Origin: Membranipora membranacea
Lineage: Eukaryota; Bryozoa; Gymnolaemata; Cheilostomatida; Membraniporidae
Assembly (NCBI GenBank): GCA_914767715.1
Contig: OU612073.1
Location: 370,001 to 434,000, forward strand
DNA: 64,000 nt
Direction of reading: 5' to 3'
In this document: positions 26,201-35,700 of the stretch, piece after piece
Numbering within the stretch: position 1 is the first letter of the stretch
Layout of the letters: every line of letters starts with the position of its first letter
Translations under genes and position numbers: made by a program
The notes under the pieces: generated by a model
The model's database searches: none
Told to the model about the DNA's origin: nothing
What the model saw: only the letters and a program-made list of their open reading frames with translations

Positions 26201-27390
26201 TCATTATTACCAAGTCCACGTCCACTCGACTGACTGATTGACTAGACCAATGTTTGTCCACAAAACTGTGAACACTTACAACTGTCGCTGACAAATAAGC
26301 TTCAATAAAACCTCACAAAAGTTTACTAATATAAAGTCTTGTAACTCTACATAAGAACAGAGGAGTGGCAGAGTTGAGTTTATATAAGTGTTGTTATACA
26401 CAGTTGATTGTATAAGACACAGTAGGTACCTGATTATAGAGATTATATTTGTTGACGTGATTCTTGTGTATAACGAGTTTGAGATAGATCCCTACAGCAT
26501 CTACATGTACTGACTTGAGCTCCCTGGCCTTATAATCTGTCTGTTCATTATCTGACAGCGCGACATATCTATATAATAAACAAAATAGCGTTACATATAT
26601 ATATAAGCAATAAAACATACTTATCATGCATTCTGTAGTTTAACAGGTAGATCAAGGCTTACCCAAGTCGAGTGAATCACATGTTCTGCAGACTTACCCA
26701 AGTTGTGTGTGTAGAGTGTTCTATAGAATTACCCAAGTTCTGTGTATTAGGAGTTGTGTAGACTTACCCAAGACGTGTATATCGAGCGTTCTGTAGATTA
26801 ACTGGAAGATCAGGAGGAATATCTCCGACGAAGAACTCCACCCGACTTGCTATAAGATACTGATGCGATAAAACCTGAACCTTCTTAAGTCTGCTTCTCT
26901 TCTCTAACTGTATAACTATGTCTTGTGGATACAAACAAAATCTACAATCATACAGTAGGCTAGATACATGTCAGTACAATACAGGTCAATACAATACATC
27001 TCGGTACAATACATGTCGGTGCAGTACACCTCGGTGCAATACATGTTGATACAATATAATACATATGGTTGATAAAAGTAAAAATGGATATATATGTCCT
27101 CCTAAATCTGAATCGGTTGATCACAAACGCATTATAAAGCTTTTTCATGCTGTTAGCCATCAGGTTGACATGACCAAGTAGTCGTGACACACTGACCAGA
27201 TCAGCTATAGGAGTGATAATAACAGTCAAAGCCGTCATTATATCAGGTGTGTTACAGTAATGTTTGATTACCTTGAGGAAGACCATCCTCTGGTGAGAGG
27301 ACTGTGTGTGTTTAGCTCAGCAGCTCTGAAGTTATCGTCCTGTCCCGAGGCGTGCACCACATGGAAGGATACTTTCTCTGGCATCTTCAT
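8205..27390 (-). CDS. CEP104: CEP104, centrosomal/ciliary-tip protein (22 exons, complete)
   Basis: Exons in coding order: 27390-27272, 26941-26768, 26568-26430, 25930-25877, 24904-24757, 23643-23588, 23308-23150, 22418-22285, 21148-21113, 20262-20188, 19462-19355, 18507-18412, 17876-17699, 17161-16938, 16181-16109, 15685-15620, 13396-13275, 12920-12686, 11261-11197, 10544-10436, 9124-8986, 8416-8205. They sum to 2721 nt in one frame: 906 residues, close to vertebrate CEP104. Order: N-terminal jelly-roll (1-162; 'KARELKSVHVDAVG', 'KNHVNKYNLYNQ'), coiled coil (about 195-310; 'LKQAIAELHKVGERLG'), Pro/Gly-rich linker with polyglycine, TOG array (about 480-735, tubulin binding), then C2HC zinc fingers (about 754-872; CIFC, CVNC, CPRC, CPMC). 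The product is known to bind tubulin and cap ciliary microtubules. The tail is Lys/Ala/Gly-rich, with no visible SxIP EB1-binding motif. The most speculative exons are the short ones, 21148-21113 and 20262-20188. Confidence 0.93.
9121..9245. repeat. Tandem repeat at a CEP104 acceptor
   Basis: About three imperfect copies of a unit beginning CTACCTGTC/CACCTGTC run from the exon edge at 9124 into the intron. The first copy contains the real acceptor (on the minus strand), so the acceptor sequence itself is repeated. Confidence 0.55.
10253..10440. repeat. Minisatellite of about 50 bp at a CEP104 donor
   Basis: Roughly four copies of a unit containing CTGTTTACAGTCTGAATATT-like sequence abut the exon boundary at 10436. 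The unit includes the last bases of the exon (CTGTTTACAG in plus orientation), so it looks like a repeated duplication of the exon edge and donor. Confidence 0.65.
11262..12685. other. CEP104 intron, no further gene
   Basis: A 1.4-kb intron. No conserved reading frame or recognised transposon is seen. A 19-nt segment at about 11606-11624 is flanked by splice-like sites but would bring a stop in frame, so it is not part of the model. Confidence 0.5.
13865..14600. mobile_element. Fold-back (long inverted repeat) element in CEP104 intron
   Basis: Two arms of about 340 bases (about 13865-14215 and 14245-14600) are reverse complements with scattered mismatches and one diverged inner block. Examples are CATCACAGAGTAAGGATATA near 13877 against its complement near 14565, and CCAGGTTTTTAAAATGAGTT near 14161 against its complement near 14285. 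The loop is short. No transposase is seen, so it is a non-autonomous fold-back element. In the pre-mRNA it would form a very long duplex. Confidence 0.85.
14601..15619. other. CEP104 intron remainder
   Basis: About 1 kb of AT-rich intron between the fold-back element and exon 15620-15685. I see no gene or clear repeat family in it. Confidence 0.4.
16541..16937. repeat. 39-bp minisatellite, about ten copies, ending at a CEP104 donor
   Basis: A 39-bp unit (start ACTTACTACTTGATATATTA) repeats with almost no change from about 16545 to 16900 and becomes slightly degenerate toward the exon edge at 16938. Because 39 is divisible by three, the minus strand reads through as a periodic 13-residue peptide, which is not a gene. 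Each unit carries ACTTAC, the complement of a consensus donor GTAAGT. Confidence 0.95.
17342..17448. repeat. Hairpin repeat in CEP104 intron
   Basis: GTGCAGTATGGGATATGTCT near 17342 pairs with the complement of GACACTCATGTCCCATACAG near 17425, and the inner arms TACAACACTCA / TGAGTGCTGTA extend the stem. It resembles a small MITE. Confidence 0.55.
20434..20665 (+). repeat. U2-snRNA-headed repeat, copy A
   Basis: The first 30 bases or so (ATCGCTTCTCGGCCTATTGG, then CTAAGATCAA) match the 5' stem-loop region of U2 snRNA. The sequence then leaves U2 completely: no branch-point recognition stretch and no Sm site. The body has a small palindrome (TCTAGGATGTATTCTAG...CTAGAATGTATC) and ends near TTCTTAGCAAACGGC. 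It is directly followed by copy B; a third copy lies at 32941-33166. It looks like a SINE with a U2-derived head rather than a functional U2 gene. Confidence 0.75.
20668..20869 (+). repeat. U2-snRNA-headed repeat, copy B
   Basis: It starts at TCTCGGCCTTTTGGCTAAGA, here with the canonical U2 TTTT loop, and then follows the same body as copy A with many substitutions. It ends at CTAAACAGCATGATT, the same terminal sequence as copy C. It forms a head-to-tail pair with copy A. Confidence 0.72.
21000..21112. repeat. Tandem repeat of about 45 bp at a CEP104 donor
   Basis: Three or four degenerate copies of a unit reading ATAGACTGAGAGTGACGTCTTA run up to the exon edge at 21113. The last copy contains the real donor (GACTGAGACTTAC in plus orientation). 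Confidence 0.55.
21340..21715 (-). repeat. tRNA-derived SINE in CEP104 intron
   Basis: On the minus strand, GGTGAGATGGCAATCGGTTA resembles a tRNA A-box region and TGTGGGTTTGAGTCCCACTG a B-box. They are separated by a typical tRNA-like distance at about 21410-21500. Flanking sequence of the same element probably extends to about 21715. Confidence 0.55.
23804..24100. repeat. Left arm of intronic inverted repeat flanking a CEP104 exon
   Basis: About 295 bases that recur as the reverse complement at 25551-25850 with only a few mismatches (inner end GAATTCAATG, outer end TATACTAG). Exon 24757-24904 lies between the arms. No coding capacity is seen; it is probably a non-autonomous DNA element present twice in opposite orientation. 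Confidence 0.9.
25301..25530. mobile_element. MITE with TIR GGGGGTCTTTCAATTAGAAA, copy 1
   Basis: A 230-bp element whose ends are perfect inverted repeats (GGGGGTCTTTCAATTAGAAA at 25301 and its complement ending at about 25529). A relative with the same TIR and length lies at 42476-42712. An inner copy of the TIR core (TCTAATTGAAAGAC) occurs near 25436. It has no coding capacity. Confidence 0.85.
25551..25850. repeat. Right arm of intronic inverted repeat flanking a CEP104 exon
   Basis: Reverse complement of 23804-24100. It ends about 26 bases before exon 25877-25930, so its outer end is very close to that exon's donor side. Confidence 0.9.
26650..26800. repeat. Tandem copies of an exon 3' end plus its donor (CEP104)
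   Basis: About four copies of a unit of roughly 35-40 bases, each containing the plus-strand string CTTACCCAAG or TTACCCAAG (complement of CTTGG|GTAAG). The copy nearest the exon, at about 26761, is the real donor of exon 26941-26768. The others repeat the exon tail and donor within the intron. Confidence 0.75.
26960..27062. repeat. Short tandem repeat (about 16 bp) next to a CEP104 acceptor
   Basis: Six or seven copies of a unit like GGTACAATACATGTC lie immediately upstream (minus strand) of the acceptor of exon 26941-26768. Confidence 0.7.
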
Positions 27391-27699
27391 TCACCTCTCC
27401 CTTCAGCAGCAACAAACAACACACAGAGGTACATCAGAGGAAGATTAGAGTTACAAAGACAGAAATATTCAAACTTATACAGCTTATCGTAACTTGTCGT
27501 GTAGTTATTTTCTACAGGATAAGGGACGAAACAAACATCAAGATCTGCTACATTCATCGCTCATGTGGCCAGTATGATATAAATAGAGCTGCGACTCATT
27601 AGAGGTGCGGCCCAGACTAAGTGAACATAAAAAAGAAGATGCAGGAGTAGGAGATGGCTAGATTTGTTAGGTTGCTGGTGCTTCAGCACGTATGTGTCG

Positions 27700-27805
27700 A
27701 CTACAAAAATTAGGTTTCTCCCCTGGTGTGCTCCGACCTGACTAAAACCAGAGCACAACCTGGCAACTTATATCTCGCCGCCCATGCTTTGGGATGTGGC
27801 ATCTA
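27700..27805. repeat. SINE body fragment
   Basis: Shares TGTGCTCCGACCTG, AGAGCACAACCTGGC and ACTTATATCTCGCCGCC-type blocks with the SINE at 33740-33905 (reverse orientation there). It lacks the tRNA-like head. Confidence 0.55.
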
Positions 27806-28250
27806 ATTTTTAAAAAAAAAACAATTTTAATCAACCACACAAAGTTTCCATGAGTTGGGTCACTACAATGGCCAAATTAAGTACAACTAGTACGACTGTT
27901 GCAGCTGCAACTTGGTTGCAGTATACCAGTTTACTACAACAGGTCTCCAGTAGAGGTCTCAAAGCGCAATGCAGCCATAAGTCTTTCACACCAAATGTTT
28001 ACCTGTAGAGCCTCAATTACAGCCTCACAAAACCCACCCAGAGCCTGCAGAAGACCAATGGACGGCCTGCAGTACTAACGGGTTGTCACAATATTACTAA
28101 TCTGGTCAACACGGAGTAAGACTACGTTAGATGATGTTAACTTGTTTAGCAAACAACAAGTGATGATGAGTGACTAAAATACTGGTTGGTTGTGCTCTGT
28201 AGAAACAACCATCAGTCAGTTTTGGCTCAGGACCACAGGGAGTACCCTCA

Positions 28251-28304
28251 CTCTAGCTTGTCTTAACAAGCCCCCACTGAACAAAGCTTGTTAAGACACT
28301 AGCT
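28251..28304. repeat. Hairpin repeat, family 'AAGCTTTGTTCAGTGGG', copy 1
   Basis: TAGCTTGTCTTAACAAG is followed by a CCCCCACTGAACAAAGCTTG arm that folds back on it. Related hairpins are at 29605-29678, 33484-33559 and 60033-60108. Confidence 0.55.
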
Positions 28305-29604
28305 AGACAGGTTACCCTCACTCACATAGGGAGAGGATACTAGTTGTATGAATGATAAAGGGCAGTACAGCACATGACTGACATATTGAATGAATTCATT
28401 GTAATTACCATGACAATTTTCACTTGTCTTTTGTATCTAAGTGTGTGCCCAAGGAGTGACCCTTGGTCACTGACTCCAGTCTTGGTGTGACACTGACTGT
28501 CACCAACCATAGTCCATAGCATAGATGGCATAGGCCACCAATTGGTATAAGATACATACATTATACACCATTAGGCCTACATGAAAACATGGTGATGTAG
28601 GCCTACCAATCAGAGTGATTTACTTAACCTTTTTATTCTCACACAAACATTAAAATATGAACTCATCACCACTAGTCACATTTGATAGTAGGCCATGTTC
28701 AGAACCTCATTCACCAGAGAAACACACAAACATTCACTATTTGAACATCACGTGACATAATCTCAAAGCTACAAATTGCTTTTTCATAGTTTTCGCATAG
28801 TTTTTACAGAGCAAGATACATATAGAGGGGACGACTCTGTAACTCTTGACTCTTGCTCTGGTGACATCAGGGAGGGTGACATTGGTGACATACTCCCCAA
28901 AGTGTGCGGATTTGTTATTAATAGTTATCCTCTCTTGTCATTATTAGCTGATTTTTATTAACAATTTATGCAGGGGATATCCCATTTCCCCTTTCCAAAG
29001 TTGCAATCAGAACCCAAACTAAACTCATTGTTCTTGCACATGCGCAAATTCAAGTTACGCATGATGCATACTTTGCCTTACGACACCTGCTTTGTGGTAA
29101 TGATAGCCTAGTTTATCAGTGATCTACATGCCCAGTCAGATCACGAGAGTCAGTATGAAATAACGCTGATGTTGATCGTCACATATTGGATGGAAATTCA
29201 AAACATCGAGGAATTACTCCCTGGAAAAATCAAAGGAGTAAAAGTTTTACTCCTTAAAGTTTTGGACGTGTCCCAAGCTCCCTGCTGTTACACAAATCAA
29301 AAATGTCCCATCCTCAGATTGCGATAAACATTAAATCGACGACAAAATGCTTACAATTTGGCGTCTGGAGACCGTATTCAAAATATATTTGCGTCATTTG
29401 GTCGTATAGACCGTTCCATATAAGATAAAGTTGTAAGTACTATTCCAACTAATCGATCACCTTTGCTGATTCACAAAATGTTTGAAACACATTTTATTTA
29501 GCTGCAAATTTCTTCAATACATTATTTTAAAAGTTAATATAAATAAAATCTATAAAAATATAAATCTCCCATAGACTTAGTATAGTTTATTTAGGTAAAA
29601 GTAT

Positions 29605-29678
29605 CACCCAATATAGCCGTTAGCCTGTTTTGACAAGCTTTGTTCATTGGGTGTCAAGACAGGCTACACCCAATATAT
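29605..29678. repeat. Hairpin repeat, family 'AAGCTTTGTTCAGTGGG', copy 2
   Basis: TAGCCTGTTTTGACAAGCTT and GTGTCAAGACAGGCTACACC form the arms; outer copies of CACCCAATATA / CACCCAATATAT flank them. It lies directly before the target-site duplication of the 2.3-kb element. Confidence 0.6.
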
Positions 29679-29690
29679 ATGAGGCAAGTG

Positions 29691-32007
29691 CGGTAGGTAC
29701 GAAAAACCGAACCACGAACTCACAAGCTACGAACCTTTAAAAAACCGAACCTTCAATGTGTCTGATAACATAATTTCGGCCAATGATGTTCTTTGTAACA
29801 AAAAGTCAAAACTTTGATGAACAGTTATCCTCTCTTGCACTTTGGCAAGTGGTAGAGGACAACTCCAATCCAAGCAGAGAGTTTGGGACATATGAGCAGG
29901 GAGAGTGGGAAGGGAACAGGGAGGGGAGCAGGGAGTTTTCCCCCGACTGAACAAAGAAGGGGATTTTGTTCTAGAAGAGACACCAGGCTAGATCATGGCC
30001 TGAACGATTTCCAGATTGAGACAGAGGTTCCGGAGAGCTGGGAGCCACCAAGTTCAAACTTAGTGATTATTACCATGGTGGTGCGACTGATCCTGGATAA
30101 TTGAGTGATTATGCACAAATGCACGCAGTGATGCTTTTACTTACTAAATGATGCTTGCAAATACTCTGTTTATGTGATCATTGCACTGTTTGAGTGATAA
30201 GGTGATCCAATCAGATAACATTTATTATATGCGCATTCAAATAAAGGTAATGGTTCAGAGAAGAGACATGGTGTTTACACGTGTATTCAATGAACTTATT
30301 TGTATATTATGGTGCCTGAAAAAGCGGCAAAATGAGAGGCAGAAAAAAAGGCCTGAGAGAATAGTAATGGCTCAGGTGGATTAATACTGAAGTGTGAGCA
30401 TTCATGGCTGTGAATACACATGTGATGGTAGACCATCGGGGACATAAAGCAGTTCCTATCCAATCGTAGTGGCAATGTACGTTGTTAATGACAGTAAGCT
30501 AACTATCAAGCCATCACTGATGCATAACAGCTATCACTAGGATTGTGCTGTGACTTCTGGTACTGCGTAACTAAAAAAACAGAAAATATCACATTCAAAT
30601 TCAAAGAGAAGTGTTTGATATCATATGTCATGATATTATCAGTTAAAATCTAAAACTCACTTTTTGCTCACTGCGCTCTACTCATAGCTTTAGGGCAGCA
30701 TGAGGCAAGCTCCCTGTTTCTTCATTGCCGGTTAATATTATTTGCTTTTTTTATGGCTAGATGGTGACTGGTGAAGCTCACACCACATTACATTATCAAT
30801 CATGCTCGACTGGGATTAAATGAATAATACACCAATTAATTTTGGTACATACCTGACCCAACTTGCAGCTTAATTACTATGAAGTTGTTTTACACGAGGC
30901 CGTTTCAGAAGACTAGGATATTATCATTATCAGTTTAGTCCGGGCCACCACAGCTTGAACCTGACTTCGTTACACAGCTATAGTACAGCATGTTAGTCTG
31001 ACCATCGGACCAAAATAATTTTGTATTCTGTGGTACGAGTCAGAGAAATCAATAGCTGAGGTTGTAATGAGTAAGGGCCCGCATGGATATCTACAAACAC
31101 AAGATTTCTTTGTTAGTTATTACAGAATATGCAGTTAATATATAGTATTCGCCTAACCACTTTCATACTAGTAGGATCATTTCATAATTTGATGAAGCCT
31201 GATCAAGCTAATGTAAATTTCAGAGAGGCAACACTGATCTGATATCTCTTAGAGTAGCACAAAATGCTCTATGTAAGACCTAACAGTTAACAGTTATAGT
31301 TATATATATATATAGTAAATAAGCTCAATTTTTTATAGAAGAATTTTAATGTATATTAGAGGTCCTACTTTCCCCCTCATGCTTTGTTTGAAACCAAAGA
31401 ACAGCCATGAACTTTCAAAACAATATTTCAAGATAGGCCAACACCCATAGTACATACTTGTTAACTCTGTTGAGAGGTGATGATTCAGGAGGCAGCCTTC
31501 TGCTCCTCCTGTGACGAGTCAAAGGGGCTCCAATTTACTAAACTGTGACCATTTCTAATAAATAAATAAGTGTAGTGTGGTGTGTCCTCCATTACAGCCT
31601 TCTGTAGTAGCTCCACCTACTTCCATCATTTTCAAACTTGCAGGAATATATATATATATAGTCAAACCATTCCTCTCTCCAATGCAAAAGTTCATTTGGA
31701 TTCATGATGACTAATTTGACAATGGCATCTACTTGGTGTGTACCAAACTGTGCCATCTTGCTCTCCATAATTTTTCATCAAGTGACCTTGAGCTAGTGCA
31801 CCTAGTTAGGGTGCAATGAGCTCTATTAAAAGTCAAAGTTTGATGTCTGTTATATTATTGGTCACTTATCAAAAACATGACATTTCATTGGCTACTGACA
31901 ATTTAAACTTTGAGCAAATTGATTTAAGCAGGAGAGGATAATCCTGAGTTCGGTTTTTAGAGGGTTCGTAGTTCGTGAGTTCGTGGTTCGGTTTTTCGTA
32001 CCTACCC
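29691..32007. mobile_element. 2.3-kb DNA transposon (non-autonomous) with about 60-bp TIRs and 10-bp target duplication
   Basis: The left end GTAGGTACGAAAAACCGAAC (from about 29693) recurs as the reverse complement ending at about 32006. The TIRs extend through CACGAACTCAC...ACGAACC for about 55-60 bases. Both ends are flanked by the same 10 bases, GAGGCAAGTG (29681-29690 and 32008-32017), as expected for a target-site duplication. A duplication of this length fits Mutator-like elements among known superfamilies, but no transposase is visible inside. The interior has only short chance reading frames. Confidence 0.88.
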
Positions 32008-32718
32008 GAGGCAAGTGATGATAAAAGATTATTTAATAAGAACTACAGATGAAAGATTAGTTGTGCACCATTAGATACTTTGCTGAATCTCCAGTATACC
32101 TATGAAGGGTTTAATCTAACATTAGGCTATCGATAATCAGCATAATCCAGTAAAATGTTAATGAGTGTATTGTATCAGTAAAAGTTACCTGGTAACGCTA
32201 CAAGTATCACATCCATTGTTGATATCTGCACCTTGCTATTACAAGGGAATTCTATTAAGGTGAGAAATTTATTTTACCGTATATGTTCAAAGAAATAATG
32301 TACAGGGCCTCTTTTATCTGCTCGATTCTCAGGAACAAACTTCTTTCTTGACTTTAAATTTGAGCGGATTATTTGTATTTGAAATGGCAATAATTGCTCT
32401 GAACGAAGGAGAAGACTGAGTTAGCTAACTTTTAGTAAGTATGTAGTTTAGGTAGGGGAGACCGGCAGTCACCAAGCCATCAGAATGAAACCTTAGACTT
32501 GTGTATTGACCTCATGGGCCATGGCCTGCTTAATGAGAACCGACCCAGTTGCTCGGCACAAAACATCAGTAACTAAACCATTTGATGGATCCTCCATTAC
32601 AGATTTGGAGAAAATTTTCTATTCATATACAAACAGCTCATTAAACTATGATGAACAACCGGTATGATATGATATGTATGATAATCTCGTTCTAAACCTG
32701 TACTCTTGACTTTTGTAG

Positions 32719-35700
32719 ATGAAACAGAAAGCTGAGGACAGGAGAAGCATGATCTTGACCTCTGTACTGATTATCACATTAACCCTGATACAGAATATAA
32801 CTTCATCTCCTCTGTCTGCAGGTGGGTATGAGAGAAGTCTGTTCAGACCGCAAATCCTTACTTGCATTCTTCTTCCTCGAAACAAATTACAGTAAATTTT
32901 ATTAGATACTTCTACATCTGATTCTGATGTGACTTTAAATCATGCTGTTTGCTAAGAAACAGAAGATTGGGCTGCCCCTAAAGAGGGACGCAAGGTGCCC
33001 TAATCCTCATACTGAGAATGTGATACATTCTAGAAAACTAGAGTGCATCCTAGAGGTGAGGCCATAGAGGACCTCCTAATCATAAGTGTGCAGCAAACTA
33101 CCAAAACTGAACTGGCACTAATCAGCCATTGGCAGTGACACTTTGATCTTAGCCAATAGGCCGTGAAGGGATGTGACATTACATCTCTTGATCAGTGATA
33201 CAGGCCACGCTGATATCGAGACTTCACTACTAGCATCTGTAGTATCTCTGATGGCTAGAGTCAATCTAGTGTGAGTACATGTACCCGCCGTTGTAGTCTT
33301 TTACTGACATCGTGTGTATCCAATTTTTCCCTACGGGCCTTATTAGCTCCATATATCACTGACAGCCATTTCCCATATTACAGATAAAATTCTAATATGT
33401 GGGAAACAAAACTTAATGGGAGAAACTAATGGGCATATCCTGGTAATCCTGGTCTCTTTAGATCACAGATCATCACCTCAATTGGCCTGCCATGACAAGC
33501 TTTGTTCAGTGTTCTCCCCCCCCCGTCCCCACCGAACAAAGCTTGTCAAGACAGGCTTAATCTCAATGTACTATGAAGCTATGGTGTAAACTGCTGAGTA
33601 AGACATCAAGATTTTAATGCCTCCTCTGCTACTTGACTACAATCACGATTGGTTGATTAAAAAATGGCTGATTAAAATCAGGTGTCTTATCACTCGCCCA
33701 TCCCGAAGAATAGGCGGCGAAATATAAGTGCCTTAATGGCTAGGCCACAATAGCTGCGCCAGGTTGCTCTCAGTTTGCAGGCAGGTCGGAGCACTCCTGG
33801 GGGCCAACCAAATCCCAGTAGTCAATGGACTGCAGTGGGATTCGATCCCACGACCTTCAGTATTTTCACACTGAAGGACCGGCGCTCTAACCAACTGAGT
33901 CACCTCCTACTATAACTTATTACATCCCGGAAATAAATCATCATACTGCAGCCCTTATCACATCTCCTCCTATTATTACAGACAAGAGGGAAGTTATAAG
34001 TCATGGCAGCAGTGACTTTGATATGAGAAGACGACTACAGAGGAGTACAGGATTGGCTGCTGCTGACTTTGCTGGAGACTCGATTGGTCAGCATAATTTT
34101 TATACATTTAATGCATATTTATTCTGGTAGTAAATAAGTCTAGGAACATAAAACATATATGAAAACAATTACTTAAATGTACGACAATAAAACTACACCG
34201 TCCTCACTGTCTGCTTTCGATTAACGTTCGGCCACTGCGTCAAACTGTGCTGGATAAACATAACATCAAACTGTGGAGGGCAACCACCACGTCGACACAT
34301 GCTGGTCAAGCCCACATTTTGTATGAGTGAACATGTCGAGGACCATCAGAGATTATACATATGTATATTTTTTCTCAGATAATATTGCCAATGCTGCCAT
34401 TCTTGCCCAACGATTCTTTCAAGGCTTGTATCCTTCATTATTTCTTAAACTATCTCTCTATATATCTGATCTATATGTCTGATGTATATATCTGATCTAT
34501 ATGTCATAGTATAGATCATTAGGTTAATGCTAGTCTTAGCGCTCGAACAGTGCCGTGGATAGCTGGTAGAAGCATTTCACTACCAACAAAGATAATGCAA
34601 TGCCACAACCAATATCCGTAGCACAGTATGAGTACGTAGGTTATGACTCAAGTTTATTTCTAACACTAACACGGAGATGTTGCAAAAAAAGAATGCATAG
34701 TGCTCCCGCAATTAAATGCCCTTATTTGGTAAATGGTGATTTTTCGTGCTAGTAGCCGAGTATTTCATTAGCAGAATTGTGTGTAAACTGTGCCTGTTAG
34801 CAATCCCAGACTGATCTTTCGATGAGTAAATGAAGTGATCAGATTCCTTTCAATGCAGTGTATGATTTTTTAGGTAATCCAGAGAATAAATCGTGGAGTT
34901 GTCCCTTTCAGCTGTACATTCACCATGCCTGTCACTATAGAGATCACAGAATACTGGTATAACACAGATAAGATATCAGATCTTACTCAGAGAGAACTAG
35001 TCATGCAAGCCGCTAAGGTAAGACATGTGTCAACAAGTTGTTCTTAATTTGCTTTAATTATATAAACTTTTAGACAACCTCAATAAATAAATATGTGTGT
35101 TGTGTTCGTCAGATACGAGTTACCCTGCATCCTGATCCTGACCCGATAAACATAGAGGGATATAAAATTATCATCAGAAGATGGGCTCCTTGTTTATTGA
35201 TCTGTAACACTGATATATATTATATGGATGACATGAACATATCTGACCCTGAACAAGCATACGGTTATTTGTGCATGGCTGCTGGACCGCATTTCTCATC
35301 TTTGATTGGTCCAGAATCTAATAAAGCTGACCCTAGTAGACTTTTGTCAAGCAGCTTGCCTGAGTTTTTGAAGGTTGTAACTGGGAGGTCAACCAATACA
35401 GATTTTTAGCTTCTGAAACAAAGCCTTATACTGATGGCATATCTCCACAAATAGCCGCACTATGTAGTTTACCACTGAGACATAGATTCATATCAATGAT
35501 CTGTAAATAAATGATAAGTACTGCTTACAGAAATGGGAGGCAGTTACTGGTAATCTCAGGTTTGACTGGGTAACTCCTGGTCAGAGAGCTGATATAGAGG
35601 TGTTCTTCGCTTTCATAGATGGACAGCACAAGGTTGTGGGAAAGGCGTCCGACCCGAGCCCTGACTCCCCTCAGGCTACCTGGGTCCGGTTAGATGATCA

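Larger units (their letters stand above)
27391..29680. other. Intergenic region upstream of CEP104 with SINE remnant and hairpins
   Basis: This should contain the CEP104 promoter just above 27390; no TATA box is evident. About 27700-27805 carries a SINE body related to 33740-33905 and 59885-60000. Hairpin repeats lie at 28251-28304 and 29605-29678. No gene is recognised. Confidence 0.5.

Noticed and set aside
33830-33905. Functional tRNA gene
   Set aside because: A and B boxes are present, but the acceptor stem does not close and a SINE body follows. Better explained as a SINE head.
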